From Motilimonas pumila (GTDB lineage Bacteria > Pseudomonadota > Gammaproteobacteria > Enterobacterales > CBDFNC01), in NCBI RefSeq assembly GCF_003596335.1, contig NZ_QZCH01000021.1, positions 18,431-82,430 on the forward strand: 64,000 nt of DNA, read 5' to 3'. Shown in pieces: positions 26,723 through 37,300 of this stretch. The position numbers and the translations under genes are program-made. Positions within the stretch are counted from its first letter, which is position 1; every line of letters begins with the position of its first letter. The notes beneath the pieces were generated by a model. It made no database searches, was not told the origin of the DNA, and worked only from the letters and a program-made list of their open reading frames with translations.

Positions 26723-27141
26723 GATATTTAAGCTTGTTGGGCTGTTGATATTTGCAGTTGTAGGCTTAGGTTTGACTCAAGGTACTCACTGGCTGTTTGA
26801 CAAGGTATTTTACTAGCCTGTGACCGCTCTCGGGATTGTGTCAGAACCATACTCAGGCCTTTAATCGTGCTCTACAGGTTGGAGTTGGAGTTCGCACCCG
26901 GTATGGGGTAGGCGGTTTCATTCAGAGTAACCTGCCTGATAGACCATCCACCCAAATATGTAAAAAGTCGCAGGACAAGTTCCCCCTCAAGGCTGCACTT
27001 ATCTGACAAAGTCGGTGTGTGTTTACTTAAAAACAATCTTTTAATGGGTGAATTACACTATTTATGATAATTTGATAGCGCTAACTAAAGGGGGGTGATT
27101 AATAATTTTTAATCATTTGTTTCATGTGGTTATGAGTTTTA

Positions 27142-27179
27142 TTGACGATTTTGACGTCTATTTTTAACGTTTTTGACGT
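27142..27179. repeat. Cluster of TTGACG/TTAACG motifs
   Basis: TTGACG at 27142, TTGACGT at 27151, TTAACGT at 27164 and TTGACGT at 27173, with a further GTTAACG at about 27193. The pair at 27151 and 27173 is 22 bp apart, two helical turns. It could be a cluster of protein-binding half-sites, but no adjacent gene depends on it. Confidence 0.3.
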
Positions 27180-27426
27180 GTTTTTGCATGATTGTTAACG
27201 AAATTTAAGAACGAATGAGTAGAGATTGAGCAATCTTATTTGCTATCTTTTTCTGGCAGTCTTTTGAAGCGTTTGTTAAGACACCTGTAGTGAATTTAGT
27301 GGTTATAGAGCGATTGCACCTCGCACTATATAAATGGCCGCAGCAAGGAGCGCAGTGGTACCTAGTTTAGGGATAAACAATACGTGGATTTTACTATAAC
27401 CATTTCCTTTCCTATAAATGGTTTTT

Positions 27427-27455
27427 AAAGGGAGCTTATACGCTCCCTTTTTTTT
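27427..27455 (+). terminator. Strong plus-strand terminator with no gene before it
   Basis: AAAGGGAGC, TTATAC, GCTCCCTTT and a T-run. Confidence 0.75.
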
Positions 27456-27533
27456 ATGCTGTTGAAATACATTTGCAGACTTGCCCAAACCTATTTTTAG
27501 ATCTTGCTTAGCATTAAACCTTCCGCTTGGGCA

Positions 27534-27560
27534 CAAAAAAGCCACGCCCTAGCGTGGCTT
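27534..27560 (-). terminator. Terminator of the beta-mannosidase gene
   Basis: On the minus strand GCCACGC-TAGG-GCGTGGC followed by TTTTTT, 28 bp after the stop. Confidence 0.85.
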
Positions 27561-27587
27561 TCAACTTTACTGAAACTGGTGATCCTA

Positions 27588-30032
27588 TTAATAGGTTTGT
27601 CGTAGGTGTTTCAAGCTAAGGCTGGTTTTAAACTCGTCTAAACTGATGGCTTGTTCTGGCGTAAAGCGTAAGCTTCTGACTTCGTCTGCAAGGAGCGTCA
27701 CGCTGTTATCACTAAATTGGCCAGGGAATGCCGATTCAAGCTGACAAAAGAAAGCCGGCGCATCTGTGCTGAGGTTTATTTCAAAGCCATTAGCACGTTC
27801 GCTCACTTGATAAACCACATTAGCATTGGCGAGCTCGCACGCTTTCCACTGGTCGGCGATAAAATCATTTTCTATGATGATAGCTTCACCTTGGTGTTCG
27901 CCGGTCAGGCGAATGTGCCAAAAACCTTCCGTATCGCCATGGTGCTCAAATTCACTGATCACTATGCTTTTGTCTGCCTTACTTACAACATTTAATGTGT
28001 TAGTTTCGATTTCGCGGCCATTAAAGTCATATTTAGTGAGCTGACCTGTGAGTGATACATCGTCTGCTAAATCACTGACTAGCTTAATTTCGACTTTACC
28101 GGCTTTGCTGACAAAGGTAACCAATAACGGCGCAAAAAAGCGCTTTGCATGGTAGTGCAACTGTTTCCAGCGGCCGCTGTACTCAATGCTTGACCAAGAC
28201 GCAACCGGCCAAACGTCATTCAACTGCCAATATAGAATGCCCATGCAAATAGGCTTGGTGGAGCGCCAATATTCCGAAGCCGTTTTGATTGCCAGCGCTT
28301 GCTGCACCTGACTGAGATATAGAAAGTTGTCAAAGCCTTGTGGGAAGCGGAAACAACGGGTAAACATTTCTACAATTTTTGAGTTACCACCTTGGTTGCG
28401 TTGGTGCCATTCCATCACTGGCGCCGTAACGTTCCAATCAGTTTCTTTAGCAAAGGTTTTAACGGTTGCCAGAGATGGCAGCGATTGGTAACCAAACTCA
28501 GAGCAAAAGCGTGGGTTAACCTCAAGGTATGCTGAAAACGATTTACCTGAATGCCACACATCCCAGTAATGCATATCCCCTTTGTTATCGTCGTGCCATG
28601 CATCACCAAAGTCGAGCTCTCCATTACAAGGAGAACTTGGCCAAAAGCGACGGCTATCATCGGTCAGCGCGACATTGTGCTCTAGGCTGCGGTTTAATCT
28701 GTCGTAGTTAACGATATATTTTTGTGGATTTTCTCGAGATTCGGGGTACCAAGTAATTGAACCTATCACTTCGTTATCGCCGCACCACAGGGCAATACAG
28801 GGGTGGTGCTGTAAGCGCTTTAACTGGTGTTGTACTTCTTGTGACACTTCTTCAATAAACGCATTGGTGGAAGGGTATTGGGCGCAGGCAAACATCAAGT
28901 CTTGCCACACCAGTAAGCCTAATTGGTCACACTGACGGTAAAATGCATCAGATTCATACACGCCGCCGCCCCAAACACGGATCATATTCATATTGGCGGC
29001 TTTGGCGTCGTTAAGCAGTTTAGCCATTTTTGCTTCAGTCGCGCGGCTCGGTAGCGCATCAGCGGGGATCCAGTTTGCGCCTTTACAAACAATGTCTCTG
29101 CCATTGACGCGAAACAGCATGCTAGTCCCCGTGTCATCATCTTGGGTAATAAGCTCGAGTTGACGCAATCCTATATGCTGTTCAAGTGATTGACCTGCGC
29201 AGGCAACTGATAATGCGTATAGAGGTTGCTCACCGTAACCCACTGGCCACCAAAGCTTTGGTTGCTTAACGTCAATTTCGAACTCAATGGTATTATCACC
29301 GGCCACTAAGTTGACCGTTTGTGAATAGTCTTGTTGGTCAAAATTAAGCGCAAACGTTTGTTGTTGGTCTTGATAAGCGTGGCAGTTAATGCTCACAGCT
29401 AAACGACACCCTTGATCGTTAAAAGCTTGCGTGTGGCTAAGATAGCGCAAGCTAACTTGCTGACAGGGACGCAGCTTAGGCACGCTATAAATACCGGCAA
29501 CTAACAAGCATATACCCCAGTCCCAACCGGCATGACATTGAGCTTTACGCACGGTATTCATATGCGGTACTTGGTTGTTGCCTACCGCCCAAGGTACAGG
29601 AAAGGGTAACTGTTCAGCGCGTTGCGCGGCCACTTCAGCGACGGGCCTAAATTCAATACGAATGCTGTTTTCGCCAAGTTGCAGGAAGGGCTTAACGTCT
29701 TTGATGTGACGTAAAAACAGGTTCCCGGTTTGCATCACAAGTTGATCGTTGAGATAAACATTGGCAAAGGTGTCGACGTCATCCAGAGTTAACTCTATTT
29801 GTTGGTTGGCCAGTAAATCGGCTGACACTTCAAAGTGACGGCTTAGCTGCCATTTAGCTTCTGCAACCCATTGAACTTGGGTCTCGTTTTTGCCTTGGTA
29901 AGGGTCAGGAATGTGACCGGCATCTAATAAGGCACTATGTATATCCCCAGGAATGGTAATGGCACACTCTGGCGTATTGCCATCAAGGTGGGTTAATAAC
30001 CATTTTCCAGCAAGCTCAAGCACGTTTGTCAT
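27588..30032 (-). CDS. Beta-mannosidase, glycoside hydrolase family 2
   Basis: 814 residues. No signal peptide, so probably cytoplasmic, acting on imported manno-oligosaccharides or N-glycan-like mannosides. GH2 layout: jelly-roll domain (about 1-180), Ig-like domain (about 190-300), then the TIM barrel. The barrel holds IRVWGGGVYE, the acid/base Glu421 in LWCGDNE and the nucleophile Glu512 in FCSEFGYQ. Beta-mannosidase features include WDWG (about 169-172). It stands alone, with no transporter, regulator or other polysaccharide enzyme nearby, in a region that is usually short between mrcB and hemL. Confidence 0.92.
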   Translation of the reverse strand: MTNVLELAGKWLLTHLDGNTPECAITIPGDIHSALLDAGHIPDPYQGKNETQVQWVAEAKWQLSRHFEVSADLLANQQIELTLDDVDTFANVYLNDQLVMQTGNLFLRHIKDVKPFLQLGENSIRIEFRPVAEVAAQRAEQLPFPVPWAVGNNQVPHMNTVRKAQCHAGWDWGICLLVAGIYSVPKLRPCQQVSLRYLSHTQAFNDQGCRLAVSINCHAYQDQQQTFALNFDQQDYSQTVNLVAGDNTIEFEIDVKQPKLWWPVGYGEQPLYALSVACAGQSLEQHIGLRQLELITQDDDTGTSMLFRVNGRDIVCKGANWIPADALPSRATEAKMAKLLNDAKAANMNMIRVWGGGVYESDAFYRQCDQLGLLVWQDLMFACAQYPSTNAFIEEVSQEVQHQLKRLQHHPCIALWCGDNEVIGSITWYPESRENPQKYIVNYDRLNRSLEHNVALTDDSRRFWPSSPCNGELDFGDAWHDDNKGDMHYWDVWHSGKSFSAYLEVNPRFCSEFGYQSLPSLATVKTFAKETDWNVTAPVMEWHQRNQGGNSKIVEMFTRCFRFPQGFDNFLYLSQVQQALAIKTASEYWRSTKPICMGILYWQLNDVWPVASWSSIEYSGRWKQLHYHAKRFFAPLLVTFVSKAGKVEIKLVSDLADDVSLTGQLTKYDFNGREIETNTLNVVSKADKSIVISEFEHHGDTEGFWHIRLTGEHQGEAIIIENDFIADQWKACELANANVVYQVSERANGFEINLSTDAPAFFCQLESAFPGQFSDNSVTLLADEVRSLRFTPEQAISLDEFKTSLSLKHLRQTY

Positions 30033-30335
30033 AAGTCATCTCATTGATTTTATTTGTGATGAAAGAAATCTTCGCTCGATAAAGCTTAGTAAATAAACGA
30101 GCGGTAAGTTCAACATTAAGCGAAAAAATGCAGAGGTAAAGTAAGGGATAACCCCTATCAATACAGGCCGGTGAAAGCATGCTTAAAACGCGCTTGTTTG
30201 TCATGCCTGATGCAGCTTCGTTTAAGAGAAAAGTAGAACGACAAGGTATCAAATGAAGTGATAAATTTTACAGCGAAATTGAGGTGGCGTGACGAGATGA
30301 ATTCCCGCCTTTGCGATAAAGGCGGGAAGAGTATG
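30033..30335. other. 303-bp gap between the mannosidase and hemL
   Basis: No gene seen. Carries the hemL-side hairpin at 30302-30328. A mannosidase promoter must lie here, but no clear -35/-10 pair or sugar-repressor palindrome stands out. Confidence 0.5.
30302..30328 (-). terminator. GC-rich hairpin after hemL
   Basis: TTCCCGCCTTT pairs with AAAGGCGGGAA around a 5-nt loop, 8 bp after the hemL stop. The T tract is weak. Confidence 0.6.
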
Positions 30336-31616
30336 TTACAACTGCTTAAAGCAATGAGCCGCTGCTGCAATTGTTTTATCCAGATCTTGTTGGCTATGCG
30401 CCGTGGATAAAAAGCCTGCTTCATAAGCTGAAGGTGCAAGATATACCCCCTGTTCCAACATCAGGTGGTAAAAGCGTTTGAAACGTTCAATATCGCACTG
30501 TGCAACTTGAGCGTAAGTGCTGATGTTTGCTTCTTCACTGAAGAAAAAGCCGAACATACCGCCAACATAGTTGACACTTAAAGCGATACCCGCGTCGTCT
30601 GCGGCCTGTTTTAAGCCGGTTGCTAAATACGCCGTTTTTTCGGTTAATGCTTGGTGTAAGTCGGGCACGCTGAGTTGTTCTAAGGCCGCTAATCCTGCGC
30701 TCATTGCTACCGGGTTACCCGAGAGTGTACCTGCTTGATACACAGGACCGGTAGGCGCAATGTATTGCATAATTTCGGTTTTACCACCGAAGGCGCCAAC
30801 CGGCATGCCGCCGCCAATAATTTTACCTAAGGTAGTCAGGTCAGGTGTGATGTTATAGTAAGCTTGCGCACCGCCAAGGGCCACACGAAAACCTGTCATT
30901 ACTTCATCGAAAATCAGTACTGCTTGGTATTTATCACATAACGCGCGCAGGCCTGGCAAGAAATCCGCTTGTGGCGGAATACAGTTCATGTTGCCCGCAA
31001 CAGGTTCAACAATGATACACGCCACTTGTTCAGGGTAGGCTTCAAATAATGCTTCTACTGAGGTGAGATCATTAAAGGTGGCGGTTAATGTATGCTGAGC
31101 GAAATCTGCGGGCACACCCGGTGAATTTGGTTGGCCCAGAGTTAACGCGCCAGAGCCTGCTTTTACCAACAAGGAATCGGCATGGCCATGGTAACAACCT
31201 TCAAATTTAATGATTTTATCACGTTGGGTGTAACCTCGCGCTAAGCGAATGGCGCTCATGGTGGCTTCTGTGCCTGAACTTACCATGCGCACTTGTTCCA
31301 TAGAAGGCACTAACTCGCTGACTTTTTCGGCCATTTGCAGTTCGATTTCAGTTGGCGCACCAAAACTGAGACCGTTTTCCACGGCCGCTAAAACCGCTTC
31401 TTTAATCGCAGGGTGATTGTGGCCTAATACCATAGGCCCCCATGAACCCACGTAATCGATGTAAGCTTGGTCGTCTGCGTCAATCAAGTATGGGCCGTTA
31501 GCTTGTTTGATAAAAAGCGGCGAGCCGCCGACACCGTTGAAAGCTCGAACGGGCGAGTTAACGCCTCCCGGAATACGTTTTTTAGCTAGCTCGAACAGGC
31601 GCTCTGATTGACTCAT
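30336..31616 (-). CDS. hemL: Glutamate-1-semialdehyde 2,1-aminomutase
   Basis: 426 residues from [18 protein letters not shown]; the longer frame to 31775 is not family-like. PLP aminotransferase fold: [45 protein letters not shown] and the PLP lysine in [12 protein letters not shown]. It forms 5-aminolevulinate, the first committed haem precursor in the C5 pathway. Monocistronic and divergent from the DUF6776 gene. Confidence 0.97.
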   Translation of the reverse strand: MSQSERLFELAKKRIPGGVNSPVRAFNGVGGSPLFIKQANGPYLIDADDQAYIDYVGSWGPMVLGHNHPAIKEAVLAAVENGLSFGAPTEIELQMAEKVSELVPSMEQVRMVSSGTEATMSAIRLARGYTQRDKIIKFEGCYHGHADSLLVKAGSGALTLGQPNSPGVPADFAQHTLTATFNDLTSVEALFEAYPEQVACIIVEPVAGNMNCIPPQADFLPGLRALCDKYQAVLIFDEVMTGFRVALGGAQAYYNITPDLTTLGKIIGGGMPVGAFGGKTEIMQYIAPTGPVYQAGTLSGNPVAMSAGLAALEQLSVPDLHQALTEKTAYLATGLKQAADDAGIALSVNYVGGMFGFFFSEEANISTYAQVAQCDIERFKRFYHLMLEQGVYLAPSAYEAGFLSTAHSQQDLDKTIAAAAHCFKQL

Positions 31617-31829
31617 GATAATCCTTGCATTGTATAGGTTGCAGATAGAAACATGGCTGCAATATAGCAAAAACCCCCTCTGATTCCGAAACAGAAATTG
31701 AGCTTTTTTCAGAAGCGGAATTTTAAGCAGCGTTATAAGGCCATTTTTGCTATGATAGCGGCGACAATGACGCAAAAATAGGCAAAATATTTCAACTTGT
31801 TATAAGTACTTTGCCGAACAAAAAGAGTA

Positions 31830-32513
31830 ATGAACGTGAAACGATTGATTAGCCTTACTTGGTGGGTAATATTGTTGGCCGCCGGCGTAGGAATGGGCTT
31901 TATCTATGGTGAAAGAGATCAGGTTGGCAGTATTGAAGTCGTTGATAAACTCAATCAACAAATCAAAGAGCTCAGCGTTAAGCTGGAAAATGCCAATTTT
32001 ACTTTAGCGGTAAAAGAAACTGAAATCGAAACCGAAAAAGCCACGGTTGAACGCCTCAGTAAAGACCTCAAAACCACGCAAATGAATGTGTTTGAGTTAC
32101 GCAAGGAACTGACTTTTTACCAAAAAGTACTCTCGCCCGAGTTAATGGTTGGCGGCGTTGCCATTGATAGCTTTGAATTTGATAAGCTGGCAACAGGGGA
32201 CTTTAATTATCGCTTGGTGTTGGTGCAGCTAGCGAAAAATAGGCGTGCAATTAATGGTGATGCTACTTTTACCATCATGGGTTCGAAAGGCAATGACAAA
32301 ATTGAGCTGCCTTTGGAGCAAACCAGCATACGGCAAAAAGACAGCCTCGCTATCGACTTTACTTATTTTCAAATTTTTGAAGGTAAGGTCAGGTTGCCCG
32401 CAGGTTTCAACCCGATTGAAGTTGAGCTGGCGTTGGATCTTAAGCCTGATAGCGCGTACAAGGGTGAACAGTGGTCTGCTAAATACATCTGGTCTGACAT
32501 CATGCCAGAGTGA
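31830..32513 (+). CDS. DUF6776 membrane-anchored coiled-coil protein
   Basis: 227 residues. One N-terminal membrane helix (about 8-27), a coiled coil (about 38-100, KLNQQIKELSVKLENANFTL...) and a C-terminal beta-rich domain (about 105-225) probably in the periplasm. Proteins of this type precede erpA in many gammaproteobacteria, but the function is unknown. It lies 65 bp upstream of erpA. Confidence 0.75.
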   Translation: MNVKRLISLTWWVILLAAGVGMGFIYGERDQVGSIEVVDKLNQQIKELSVKLENANFTLAVKETEIETEKATVERLSKDLKTTQMNVFELRKELTFYQKVLSPELMVGGVAIDSFEFDKLATGDFNYRLVLVQLAKNRRAINGDATFTIMGSKGNDKIELPLEQTSIRQKDSLAIDFTYFQIFEGKVRLPAGFNPIEVELALDLKPDSAYKGEQWSAKYIWSDIMPE

Positions 32514-32578
32514 GCAATACTTGAACTGTTTACTCAGGTATTAGATAATCACCCCATGTAGTGAGACAGAGGTTAAAT

Positions 32579-32929
32579 ATGTCGACAGGTGTAGAAACAG
32601 CATTACCGATTTATTTCAGTGATGCAGCAGCAAATAAAGTAAAAAGATTGATCACCGAAGAAGAGAACCCAGATTTGAACTTACGGGTTTACGTCACGGG
32701 TGGCGGTTGCTCTGGTTTCTCATACGGTTTTACCTTTGATGAAAAGGTAAATGAAGGTGATACCGTCGTAGATAACGATGGCGTGTCCATGGTCGTCGAT
32801 TCAATGAGCCTACAGTATTTGGTTGGCGGTACCGTTGATTATACCGAAGGCTTAGAAGGTTCACGCTTTTTGGTCAACAACCCAAATGCGACAGCAACCT
32901 GTGGTTGTGGATCTAGCTTTAGCGTTTAA
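32579..32929 (+). CDS. erpA: Iron-sulfur cluster insertion protein ErpA
   Basis: 116 residues from [15 protein letters not shown] eight bases ahead. A-type carrier with the three invariant cysteines: [11 protein letters not shown] and [11 protein letters not shown]. Transfers Fe-S clusters to enzymes such as IspG/IspH. Followed by a strong terminator. Confidence 0.96.
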   Translation: MSTGVETALPIYFSDAAANKVKRLITEEENPDLNLRVYVTGGGCSGFSYGFTFDEKVNEGDTVVDNDGVSMVVDSMSLQYLVGGTVDYTEGLEGSRFLVNNPNATATCGCGSSFSV

Positions 32930-32953
32930 TACTGCGCTGTAGAAACGATAATT

Positions 32954-32980
32954 AAACCACCCCTTGGGGTGGTTTTTTTG
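32954..32980 (+). terminator. Terminator of erpA
   Basis: AAACCACCCC pairs with GGGGTGGTTT, then a T-run. Confidence 0.9.
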
Positions 32981-33065
32981 TGCCTTTAATACGGGCGAGC
33001 CATTGACAAAACGCTTGCAGTCTAATGGCTAGGTAACGCTTTGAGATGCGTATCATTTATTTGAT

Positions 33066-33080
33066 TGAGAGCTATTATCA
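33066..33080. promoter_or_regulatory. Fur-box-like sequence upstream of the RND operon
   Basis: The 15-mer TGAGAGCTATTATCA matches the 7-1-7 Fur pattern perfectly in one half and 4/7 in the other. It lies about 145 bp before the adaptor gene. Iron control of this pump is a guess. Confidence 0.25.
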
Positions 33081-33223
33081 TTTGAGTGCTTTGTCTAAAA
33101 GTGATTGTTTTATATCAAATAGGTAGTCAAAAGTGACTGCCATTTAAAGTCAATTTGGGGTAAGGTGTGCTGTCGCTCATTCAAGGAGTGTACATTTATC
33201 ACGCCTATCACAGGGAGATTGTC

Positions 33224-34345
33224 ATGGCTGGCGCGAATTCCTTTCTCAATGCAATTGCAACCCGTCCTTATTTCATCGCTATTATACTCACTGTCTTCTT
33301 AGTGGCTTGGATGGCCAGTGGCAACCCTGCGCAATCGGCGCAGCCCGATGTCAGCTCAACAGACAATGCTGATGTTGAAGAAATGGTTACTACGGTAAGG
33401 GTCAAGCAGTTTAGCCCGCAGCCTGTGACCAAAACCTTAACCTTGTATGGCCGTACTGAGCCAAATCGTAACGCAAGAATTGGCGCCGAAGTCAGTGGGC
33501 AAGTGGTGCAAGTATTTGCTAAACGTGGCGCCATGGTTCAGCAAGGGGATCCGATTGTACGCTTAGAAATGAATGACAGGCAATCTCAACTAGACAAAGC
33601 CAATGCCATGCTAAGGCAGCGCCAAATAGAATATGACGGCGTTAAAAAACTGAACCAAAAAGGCTTTCAAGGCCGAGCCCGTCTAGCTGAAGCTGAAGCG
33701 TCATTGATTGATGCCAAAGCGAACGTGGCGGCGTTAACCTTGCAAATCGATAAAACCCTGATTAAAGCGCCGCTAACCGGCATTTTAAATGAGCGCATGG
33801 TTGAAGTAGGGGATTACCTTGCGATTGGTGACCCTGTGGCACAAATTTCAGACATCGACCCTTTAATTGTTGTCGGTGATGTCACCGAGAAAAACATTAC
33901 CGGCTTGTCTTTAGGGCAAAAAGCTCACGTTGAATTGATTGATGGCTCTGCCCTTGCTGGCAGTATTCGTTATATTTCATCTGTTTCGAGCCCGGCTACC
34001 AATACATTCCGTATTGAGGTGGCAATTGAAAACCCAGATAACAGCCTGTTGGCAGGTTTAAGCGCTGAGTTAGAAGTGCCGCTGGAAGAGACCGCGGGCA
34101 TTAAAGTGACACCTGCAGTGCTGGCATTGGACGATGACGGGAACCTAGGAATTAAATCGGTAGAGCAAGACCGAGTGGTGTTTTCACCGATTAAGGTCAT
34201 CAAAGCTGAAGAAGACGGGGTGTGGTTAGCCGGCTTTGAGCAAGAGGTTACTGTCATCACTGTTGGTCAAGGCTTTGTGAATCCTGGTGATAAAGTTTCA
34301 GCGGTGACCGCGCAAGATGCAGCAGCAACGGAGACACAACTGTGA
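33224..34345 (+). CDS. RND efflux periplasmic adaptor (membrane fusion protein)
   Basis: 373 residues from MAGANSFLNAIATRPY (AGGGAG ahead); the 33167 start adds an unlikely 19-residue leader. N-terminal membrane anchor (about 14-31), barrel-sandwich halves (RIGAEVSGQVVQVFAKRGAMV and TLIKAPLTGILNERMVEVGD), a short hairpin between them, then the beta-barrel. It bridges the inner-membrane RND pump to an outer-membrane channel, which is not encoded here. Its stop overlaps the pump gene's GTG start by 4 nt. Confidence 0.9.
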   Translation: MAGANSFLNAIATRPYFIAIILTVFLVAWMASGNPAQSAQPDVSSTDNADVEEMVTTVRVKQFSPQPVTKTLTLYGRTEPNRNARIGAEVSGQVVQVFAKRGAMVQQGDPIVRLEMNDRQSQLDKANAMLRQRQIEYDGVKKLNQKGFQGRARLAEAEASLIDAKANVAALTLQIDKTLIKAPLTGILNERMVEVGDYLAIGDPVAQISDIDPLIVVGDVTEKNITGLSLGQKAHVELIDGSALAGSIRYISSVSSPATNTFRIEVAIENPDNSLLAGLSAELEVPLEETAGIKVTPAVLALDDDGNLGIKSVEQDRVVFSPIKVIKAEEDGVWLAGFEQEVTVITVGQGFVNPGDKVSAVTAQDAAATETQL

Positions 34346-37300
34346 TCACTGTGATTGATGGCGCTCTCGCGCGTGCCAGAACCATAATCATGATTTTGCT
34401 CTTGCTGTTAGTGGCGGGAGCTATCACATACGTGGGGATCCCAAAAGAATCTGATCCTGACATTGAAGTGCCTTTCTTATACGTGTCTATTCATCACGAG
34501 GGCATTTCGCCTGAAGATGCCGAACGCCTATTACTGCGGCCGATGGAGCAAGAACTCAAAGGCATTGAAGGCATTAAGGAGATGAAGTCAACCGCAGTTG
34601 AAAGCCATGGCTCCATTACCATGGAATTCAACGTTGGCATTAACGTCAAGCAAGCGCTGGCGGACGTAAGGGAAAAAGTCAGTCTTGCGAAAGCGAAATT
34701 GCCTGACGGTACCGATGAACCTACGGTTAATGAAGTCACCTTTGCCAGTATGAACCCGGCATTAACCGTGTTGATATCGGGCTCGGCGCCGGAACGCGCA
34801 TTGGTAGCGATAGGTCGAGACTTACAAGACAAAATTGAAGGCATGCGCGAAGTCCTTGAAGTAAAGCTGCAAGGTGATCGAGAAGACATGGTGGAAATTT
34901 TGGTCGATCCGTTGTTACTTGAGAGTTACAACCTTGATACGGGCGATATTTTCCAATTGGTTTCGCGCAATAACCAACTGGTAGCAGCAGGCACCATGGA
35001 CACAGGGGTGGGGCGATTCCCGGTGAAGGTGCCTTCGGTATTTAATAACATACGTGACGTGATGAGCTTACCCATCAAGGTCGACGGCGATAAGGTGGTG
35101 ACGTTTGCTGATGTTGCGACGATTCGACGCACCTTTAAAGACCCTGAGTCTTTTGCCAGAGTCAACGGCCAACCCACGTTAGCGTTAGAGATAGTCAAGC
35201 GACCTGGAGAAAATATTATTTCCACGGCCGAGAAAGTTCGCGCTTTGGTGGCCAAAGAAAGCGAGTGGTGGCCTAACTCTATCAAGGTAGACTTTGCTGG
35301 CGACCAATCAAAAGACGTTAAAAACATGTTGGGTGAGCTACAAGCTAACGTGATGTCTGCCATTGTCTTGGTGGTAATAGTCATTATCGCGATCCTTGGC
35401 GTGCGCAGTGCAGCGTTAGTGGGAATCTCTATCCCAGGCTCTTTTTTAACCGGAATTTTGGTCTTAGCACTGTTTGGCATGACCATTAATATCGTGGTGA
35501 TGTTTGCCCTCATTATGGCCGTGGGCATGCTGGTAGACGGTGCCATTGTTGTCACCGAATACGCCGACCGCGAAATGTCCGAAGGCATGGGTAAAAAACA
35601 AGCCTACAAACTCGCCGCACAACGCATGGCTTGGCCTATTACGGCTTCTACAGCTACCACCTTGGCCGCTTTTGCACCTCTATTGTTCTGGCCAGGGATC
35701 ATGGGGCAGTTCATGCAATATTTACCGCTGACCCTGATTGCGACCTTAACCGCTTCGTTATTCATGGCATTGGTGTTTGTGCCTACCCTTGGGGGCATTT
35801 TTGGCAAAGCCAGACCGGTAAGCGTGAAAACCCAGCAATCTATGTTGCAAGCGGAAGGGGGCGATATTTTGTCTTTACCGGGCTTTACCGGTAAGTATGT
35901 TCGTTTTTTGAATGCTGCGATCAAGCGTCCTGTAATGGTGTTAATTGGCGCTATCATATTTTCTGTCGCGGTGATGTTCGCTTATGGCAGCTCACACCTT
36001 GGGGTGAATTTCTTCCCACAAATGGAACCGGTAGGGTTTAATATTAAGGTGCGCTCGTTTGGGGATTTATCCATCTATGAAAAAGATGCCCTTATGGCCG
36101 AGATTGAAGAGCAAGTACTGGGCATGGAAGACATTGAAACCTTAGTGGTTAAAACCGGCTCGGTCGAGGGTAATACCGACCTGATAGGCACCTTTCGGGT
36201 TAATTTGTTTGAATGGAACCAGCGTCGTAAGGCTGATGAAGTGATTGCTGACATTTATCAAAAAACGGCGCATATCGCCGGCGTTGATATTGTCATCAAA
36301 AAAGACCAAAACGGACCGCCTTCTGAAAAAGACTTAGAGATTGAAATAAGCTCTCGTTTTAGCGAACTGTTAGATCCTGCGGCTAAGTTGTTGCGACAAA
36401 AGCTGCAGCAGTCAGGCAAGTTTATCAATATCGAAGATAATGGGCCGAAACCTGGCATTGAGTGGTTAATAAATGTAGACCGTGCAGACGCGGCGCGGTT
36501 TGGTGCCGACGCCGCATTAGTGGGCAGCTCGGTGCAATTTATAACGTCGGGCTTAAAGCTGGGTGAGTATCGCCCAGACGACGTTGATGATGAGCTCGAT
36601 ATTCGTGTTCGTTTTCCTGAAGATAAACGCAGCCTCACCCGATTAGATGAACTACGCATTAAAACGGCGGTCGGGCAAGTGCCTATTTCCAATTTTGTTG
36701 AAATTGAAGCCGGCCAAAAGCAAGCGACAATTCATAAAGTGGATGGTAAAAAGTCAATCACAGTGGGCGCCGACATGGCCGGTGATGAAAACTTAAGCCT
36801 GGTATTGCCTAAGCTTAAAGAAGAGTTAGCCAAGCTGTCTATTGACCCGCGTATCGACGTGAAAATTCGTGGTCAAAACGAGGACCAAGACGAAGCATCA
36901 GCCTTTTTATCCAAGGCGTTTATGGTGGCACTCTCCGTAATGGCCATCATTTTGGTGACTCAATTTAACTCTTTCTATCAGGCTGGTTTAATCTTAAGTG
37001 CGGTGCTGTTCTCAACCGTTGGCGTGTTTTTAGGCCTGCTTATTGCCCAGCGTCCATTTGGTATTGTGATGAGCGGCATCGGCGTAATTGCCTTGGCGGG
37101 CATTGTGGTGAATAACAATATTGTACTGATTGACACTTATAACCACCTCAGGTCTAAAGGCATGGATGCAGTCGAAGCTATCTTACGTACCGGCGCCCAG
37201 CGCTTACGCCCAGTATTAATGACCACAGTGACAACCATTTTAGGCCTCATGCCCATGGTGTTAGAGGTAAACATTGATTTGTTATCGCGCTTGATTGAGT

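Larger units (their letters stand above)
26538..26816 (+). other. Open frame continuing after the mrcB stop, through the repeats
   Basis: The frame of mrcB stays open for 92 codons after its TAG, through the repeat (as TPKLPNSQ units), and ends at TAG 26814-26816. The final part, FKLVGLLIFAVVGLGLTQGT and then HWLFDKVFY, looks like a real membrane segment. No ATG, GTG or TTG lies between the mrcB stop and the repeats. It could be a decayed small gene whose 5' part was overrun by the array, or chance. Confidence 0.25.
26817..27587. other. About 770 bp without a convincing gene
   Basis: Both strands were read. Only short or improbable frames appear, including a minus-strand 80-codon frame (27303-27545) and a plus-strand 21-codon frame at 27334. 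A GACG-rich motif cluster (27142-27179) and two terminators (27427-27455 plus, 27534-27560 minus) are present. A plus-strand terminator with no gene upstream suggests a short RNA ending at about 27455. The region may be remnants of lost genes between mrcB and hemL. Confidence 0.5.

Noticed and set aside
26840..26930. tRNA-like or small-RNA-like segment (GGAGTTGGAGTTCGCACCCGG)
   Set aside because: No cloverleaf, no acceptor stem pairing; only a vague resemblance to a T-loop.
27303..27545. 80-codon minus-strand ORF
   Set aside because: It runs across a plus-strand terminator and into the mannosidase terminator. It lacks a ribosome-binding site and resembles no protein I know.
34926..35588. 220-codon minus-strand ORF inside the RND pump gene
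   Set aside because: Antisense shadow of a strongly conserved coding sequence.
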